Origin: Owenia fusiformis
Taxonomy: Eukaryota > Annelida > Polychaeta > Sabellida > Oweniidae
NCBI GenBank assembly: GCA_903813345.2
Contig: CAIIXF020000007.1
Coordinates: forward strand, 8,561,730 to 8,625,729
Direction: 5' to 3'
Length of the DNA: 64,000 bases
The notes beneath the pieces were generated by a model. The model saw only the letters and a list, made by a program, of their open reading frames with translations. It was not told where the DNA came from and made no database searches. Position numbers and translations under genes: made by a program. Shown piece by piece: positions 61,301-64,000 of this stretch. Numbering within the stretch: position 1 is the first letter of the stretch; each line of letters starts with the position of its first letter.

Positions 61301-64000
61301 GACCCTTTAATTGGTATCATTGATTGTAAATCAGGCCCGTAGCCTGCTCGAACCCATCAAACCCCCCCTGGCCAAAAAATCTTTCAAAATGACAAAATCA
61401 TGCAGTTTTTTTTTCCTTTCTGAGCACTTTTTAAGTGATTTTGGCCATTTTGGATCAAGATTGTCAAAAGTGACCCCCCCCTATAATTTTTCAAAAAGTG
61501 AACCCCCCCTTGGCAAATGCTGGCTATGGGCCTGTAAATCACTTAAAAAAAGTGTGAACTCCCTTATGGCTTATTGCTATGTTTACAGGTGACACAGTTC
61601 AAAGAGGAATACAAAACTCAAGCAGAGAAACTTGTGTCAGAAGTGTTACCCAAGAAAGTGATTGAACTCAACGACATTCTGAATGTAAGTATAGCAATAA
61701 CATGAACATTGACTTACTAAAGTGTCAGGCCTCTTTGTCATTATTTGGGTGAAATATCATTTGGTTGATTTTTTCTCTTGATTATTACATTGATTGCATG
61801 TTGACATTTTGTATGCTCACAACATGCGTTTAATTTTTCTCTCCATCTGTTTTTTCCATATAACTGATATCTCATGTATTAAAGCAGAACGTGTATTATC
61901 TATACAGAGAGGTTTTGACATATGATAGGTGATCGTGAGTGTACATGTATTTCAGTTGAAAGATTTTGATGCTGCACGTGTGACAGATATTAACACAGAT
62001 CTTAACATACCAGTTCCAGAGGTGGTCTTAAACAATGATGCAGATGGGGTAAGTTACAGCTTAAGAAGTTAACTTTTGAGGTGGCTCCATAAGCCCCTGG
62101 CCAAAATTCTTTTCTAAATCAAGCCAGTTTTCATCATCTGAGCACTTTCAAGTGATTTTGGGCCAAAATTTTTCAATTTGAACTCCATAGTCTTTTTAAA
62201 AAAAACTGAACCCCCTTGGCAAAAGCTGGCTATGGGCCTGGAGCGAAACTAGTAACTATACATGTACAATATTTTCAGCCCCAACCAAAAAAGCGAAAGC
62301 TGGACCTTATGGATGGGTTATCCGAGTTTCCAGGTATATAATCAGTTACTTTTGGGTTAATTTTCTTGTTATTAATTCTGAACCTACACTTACTTGAAAA
62401 AATGCTTGCCAAGCTGTTGAGTAGCAGTACCTCTTAAATTGTTCCAAAGATCCCATATCGTCTTGACTTCACTCCTTAGATGTGATTTTGTATAATGATT
62501 TCAAATATAATACCGGTTTGACTTCGTTTAGAATATTTAATAATAAAAATCAAGATTATGTTGTATCTAGTCTATTGACTTGTTTTTCCACATATCACCA
62601 TCCTTAATGAATTAATAATTAAATTGCAGGTTGTCGAATACTAGGATTACCAAATGGCACATCTCCCTCAAACAAGCACATCTCATCTTTGCTAGATCAA
62701 GTCAAGCCATACATTAGAGACCTCATAGATCATGCAAATATGGTAAGTTTAACATTAGAGACCTCATAGATCATGCAAATATGGTAAGCTTAACATTAGA
62801 GACCTCATAGATCATGCAAATATGGTAAGCTTAACATTAGAGACCTCATAGATCATGCAAATATGGTAAGCTTAACATTAGAGACCTCATAGATCATGCA
62901 AATATGGTAAGCTTAACATTAGAGACCTCATAGATCATGCAAATATGGCTAGCTTAACATAAGAGACCTTATAGATCATGCAAATATGGTAAGCTTAACA
63001 TTAGAGACCTATTAGATCATGCAAATATGGTAAGCTTAACATTAGAGACCTCTTAGATCATGCAAATATGGTAGGATTTACATTAGACATCTTATAGATC
63101 ATGAATATAGTAAGCTTAACATTAGAGACCTTAAAGATCATGCAAATATGGTAAGCTTAACATTAGAGACCTCATAGATCATGCAAATATGGTAAGCTTA
63201 ACATTAGAGACCTTATAGAGCATGCAAATATGGTAAGCTTAACATTAGAGACCTCACAGATCATGCAAATATGGTAGGAGTAACATTAGACATCTTATAG
63301 ATCATGCAAATATGATAGGATTAACATTAGAGACCTTATGGATAATGCAAATATTGTAAGCTTAACATTAGAGACCTTATAGATCATGCAAATATGGTAA
63401 GCTTAACATTAGAGACCTCATAGATCATGCAAATATGGTAAGCCTAACATAGATCATGGATATGGCAGTTAGTGTATAAGAGACCTCAAAGATCATGCAA
63501 ATAAAGTTTTGATGAAATTTTGATTTTAAACATAGTAAATGTACTAGAATAAGACAGTTAGGTGCAATAATCCAGTAATCACTATATATATAATTGGAGT
63601 TTTCATTTCAGATCCGTATGTGGATAGCTTTCCTAATGCCCAAGATTGAAGATGGCAACAATTTTGGTGTGTCTATACAGGTATGTTACTGCCAAGAGGA
63701 ATTTATTAATAAAATAGACTTAGGAAATATATAATGTATCTAAGGAGTGGGATGGGTATTTTTTTAGTGCATACAGAATATCCACCTTTAATTCACTCCA
63801 TCATTTGGGGAGTTCAGTTTACCTGCATATTATGTTAAAATCTCATTCCCTCTAAATAAATCATATATCTAATACCTCTCAGTGGATATATCTCATATAT
63901 ACTGTACATGTTTTATACATACAAACATTACTTCTATATTCTTAGGAAGACAGTATGTCAGAAGCACGACAGGTTGAAAGTGAGGCTGCATCATATCTAG
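58322..64000 (+). CDS. PSME3: Proteasome activator PA28-gamma-like subunit (5' part, truncated by window)
   Basis: PA28-gamma forms a heptameric ring that caps the 20S proteasome in the nucleus. Exons: 58322-58345, 61589-61684, 61956-62048, 62279-62333, 62630-62742, 63612-63680 and 63946 to beyond 64000, in phase, giving 168 residues so far. QFKEEYKTQAEKLVSEVLPK and PKKVIELND are the N-terminal PA28 helix. INTDLNIPVPEVVL matches the conserved linker. PKKRKL at 74-79 is a monopartite nuclear localisation signal, as expected of the gamma type. LLDQVKPYIRDLIDHANM, IEDGNNFGVSIQ and VESEAASYL are the C-terminal PA28 domain; IEDGNNFGVSIQ matches human PSME3. The last third lies outside. Exon 1 codes only eight residues and is the least certain; intron 5 carries a donor minisatellite. 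Confidence 0.93.
59535..59670. repeat. Foldback with TGCATTCTGGGAG arms
   Basis: GGATTGACTCCCAGAATGCA and its inverse TGCATTCTGGGAGCCAATCC bracket about 85 bases. It lies in intron 1 of the PSME3-like gene. CCCAGAATGCA also resembles the core of a ZNF143/Staf site, but the foldback explains its presence. Confidence 0.7.
59910..60312. repeat. About 400-bp foldback in PSME3-like intron 1
   Basis: The left arm from CTAGAGTCCATTTCACTGCT to CAAATGTCATTC-type sequence is repeated inverted, ending AGTGAAATGGACTCTAG. The arms are about 135 bp and nearly identical, with a loop of about 130 bp. Short frames over the loop are incidental. Confidence 0.88.
60685..60840. repeat. Short foldback in PSME3-like intron 1
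   Basis: GGCTACTTCGTCAGGCTATTTCGACC and GGTTATTTCGACATTT-type segments at the left match inverse forms (GGTCGAAATAGCCC, ATGACGAAGTAACC) at the right, with some mispairs. Confidence 0.55.
61330..62240. repeat. Two copies of a dispersed repeat around exons 2 and 3
   Basis: Segments 61360-61535 and 62085-62242 share GAGCACTTT-AAGTGATTTTGG, AAAAGTGAACCCCC-type and CTTGGCAAA-GCTGGCTATGG motifs, both ending GGCTATGGGCCTG. They are diverged direct copies of one element, in introns 1 and 3. Confidence 0.7.
62711..63495. repeat. 41-bp minisatellite built from the exon 5 donor of the PSME3-like gene
   Basis: About 18-19 units of ATTAGAGACCTCATAGATCA, TGCAAATATG, GTAAGCTTAAC. Unit 1 is the real exon end (encoding IRDLIDHANM) and its donor ATATG|GTAAGT at 62742/62743. 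The later units copy the last 30-odd coding bases plus the donor into intron 5. About 13 units keep GGTAAG; others read GGCTAG, GGTAGG, AGTAAG, GATAGG or TGTAAG. Confidence 0.95.

Noticed and set aside
62711-63495. CRISPR-like regular repeats
   Set aside because: The repeats are contiguous without unique spacers and overlap a eukaryotic exon edge; they form a minisatellite.

Overview
This is a piece of an AT-rich, repeat-laden animal nuclear genome. Coding density is low, genes are split by GT-AG introns, and several introns exceed 3 kb. Spermine synthase, a PA28-gamma type proteasome activator and a CBM14 chitin-binding secreted protein show a metazoan. The many short foldback elements and ACATGTA-rich spacer suggest a marine invertebrate, perhaps a bivalve or another lophotrochozoan, but nothing here proves the phylum. 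All gene models were built by eye: exons were joined where GT-AG sites, reading phase and protein family agree. None has been checked against transcripts. Layout, left to right. 3.8-16.1 kb (+): a small secreted CBM14 protein in four exons, whose introns hold a 2.3 kb terminal-inverted-repeat transposon, a mariner-type MITE and short tandem arrays. 19.4-28.6 kb (-): a complete nine-exon spermine synthase gene of 362 codons. It hosts minisatellites, foldbacks and a small intronless opposite-strand ORF at 20.5-21.1 kb. 31.5 kb: a cluster of CACGTG and CRE-like motifs. 32.4-33.0 kb (+): a 99-residue secreted protein in two exons. 33.9-35.9 kb (+): a 407-residue cupin protein resembling class I mannose-6-phosphate isomerases. 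Its last exon and about 1.8 kb of downstream DNA recur as a nearly identical tandem copy at 37.7-40.1 kb. 40.8-54.1 kb (-): a complete twelve-exon extended short-chain dehydrogenase/reductase of 366 codons. 54.1-58.3 kb: foldbacks, a dead LINE fragment, a tRNA-like unit and a transposon holding a long poly-C run. 58.3-64.0 kb (+): the 5' part (168 codons) of a PSME3-like gene, cut by the window edge. The genes have unrelated roles (polyamine synthesis, an NAD(P) oxidoreductase, proteasome activation, secreted proteins) and form no evident pathway or cluster. The most unusual signal is that splice sites here are repeatedly the seed of local duplication. In the dehydrogenase gene a 45-bp minisatellite of about 40 units is made of the end of intron 4 plus the first 30 bases of exon 5, so nearly every unit carries a copy of the 3' splice site. 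In the PSME3-like gene a 41-bp minisatellite of about 18 units is made of the end of exon 5 plus its 5' splice site. In spermine synthase a degenerate 24-bp array starts at the exon 2 donor. Also in spermine synthase, a 130-bp foldback inserted exactly at the exon 8 donor, and its 8-bp target duplication copied that donor. I found no CRISPR array, rRNA or convincing functional tRNA.
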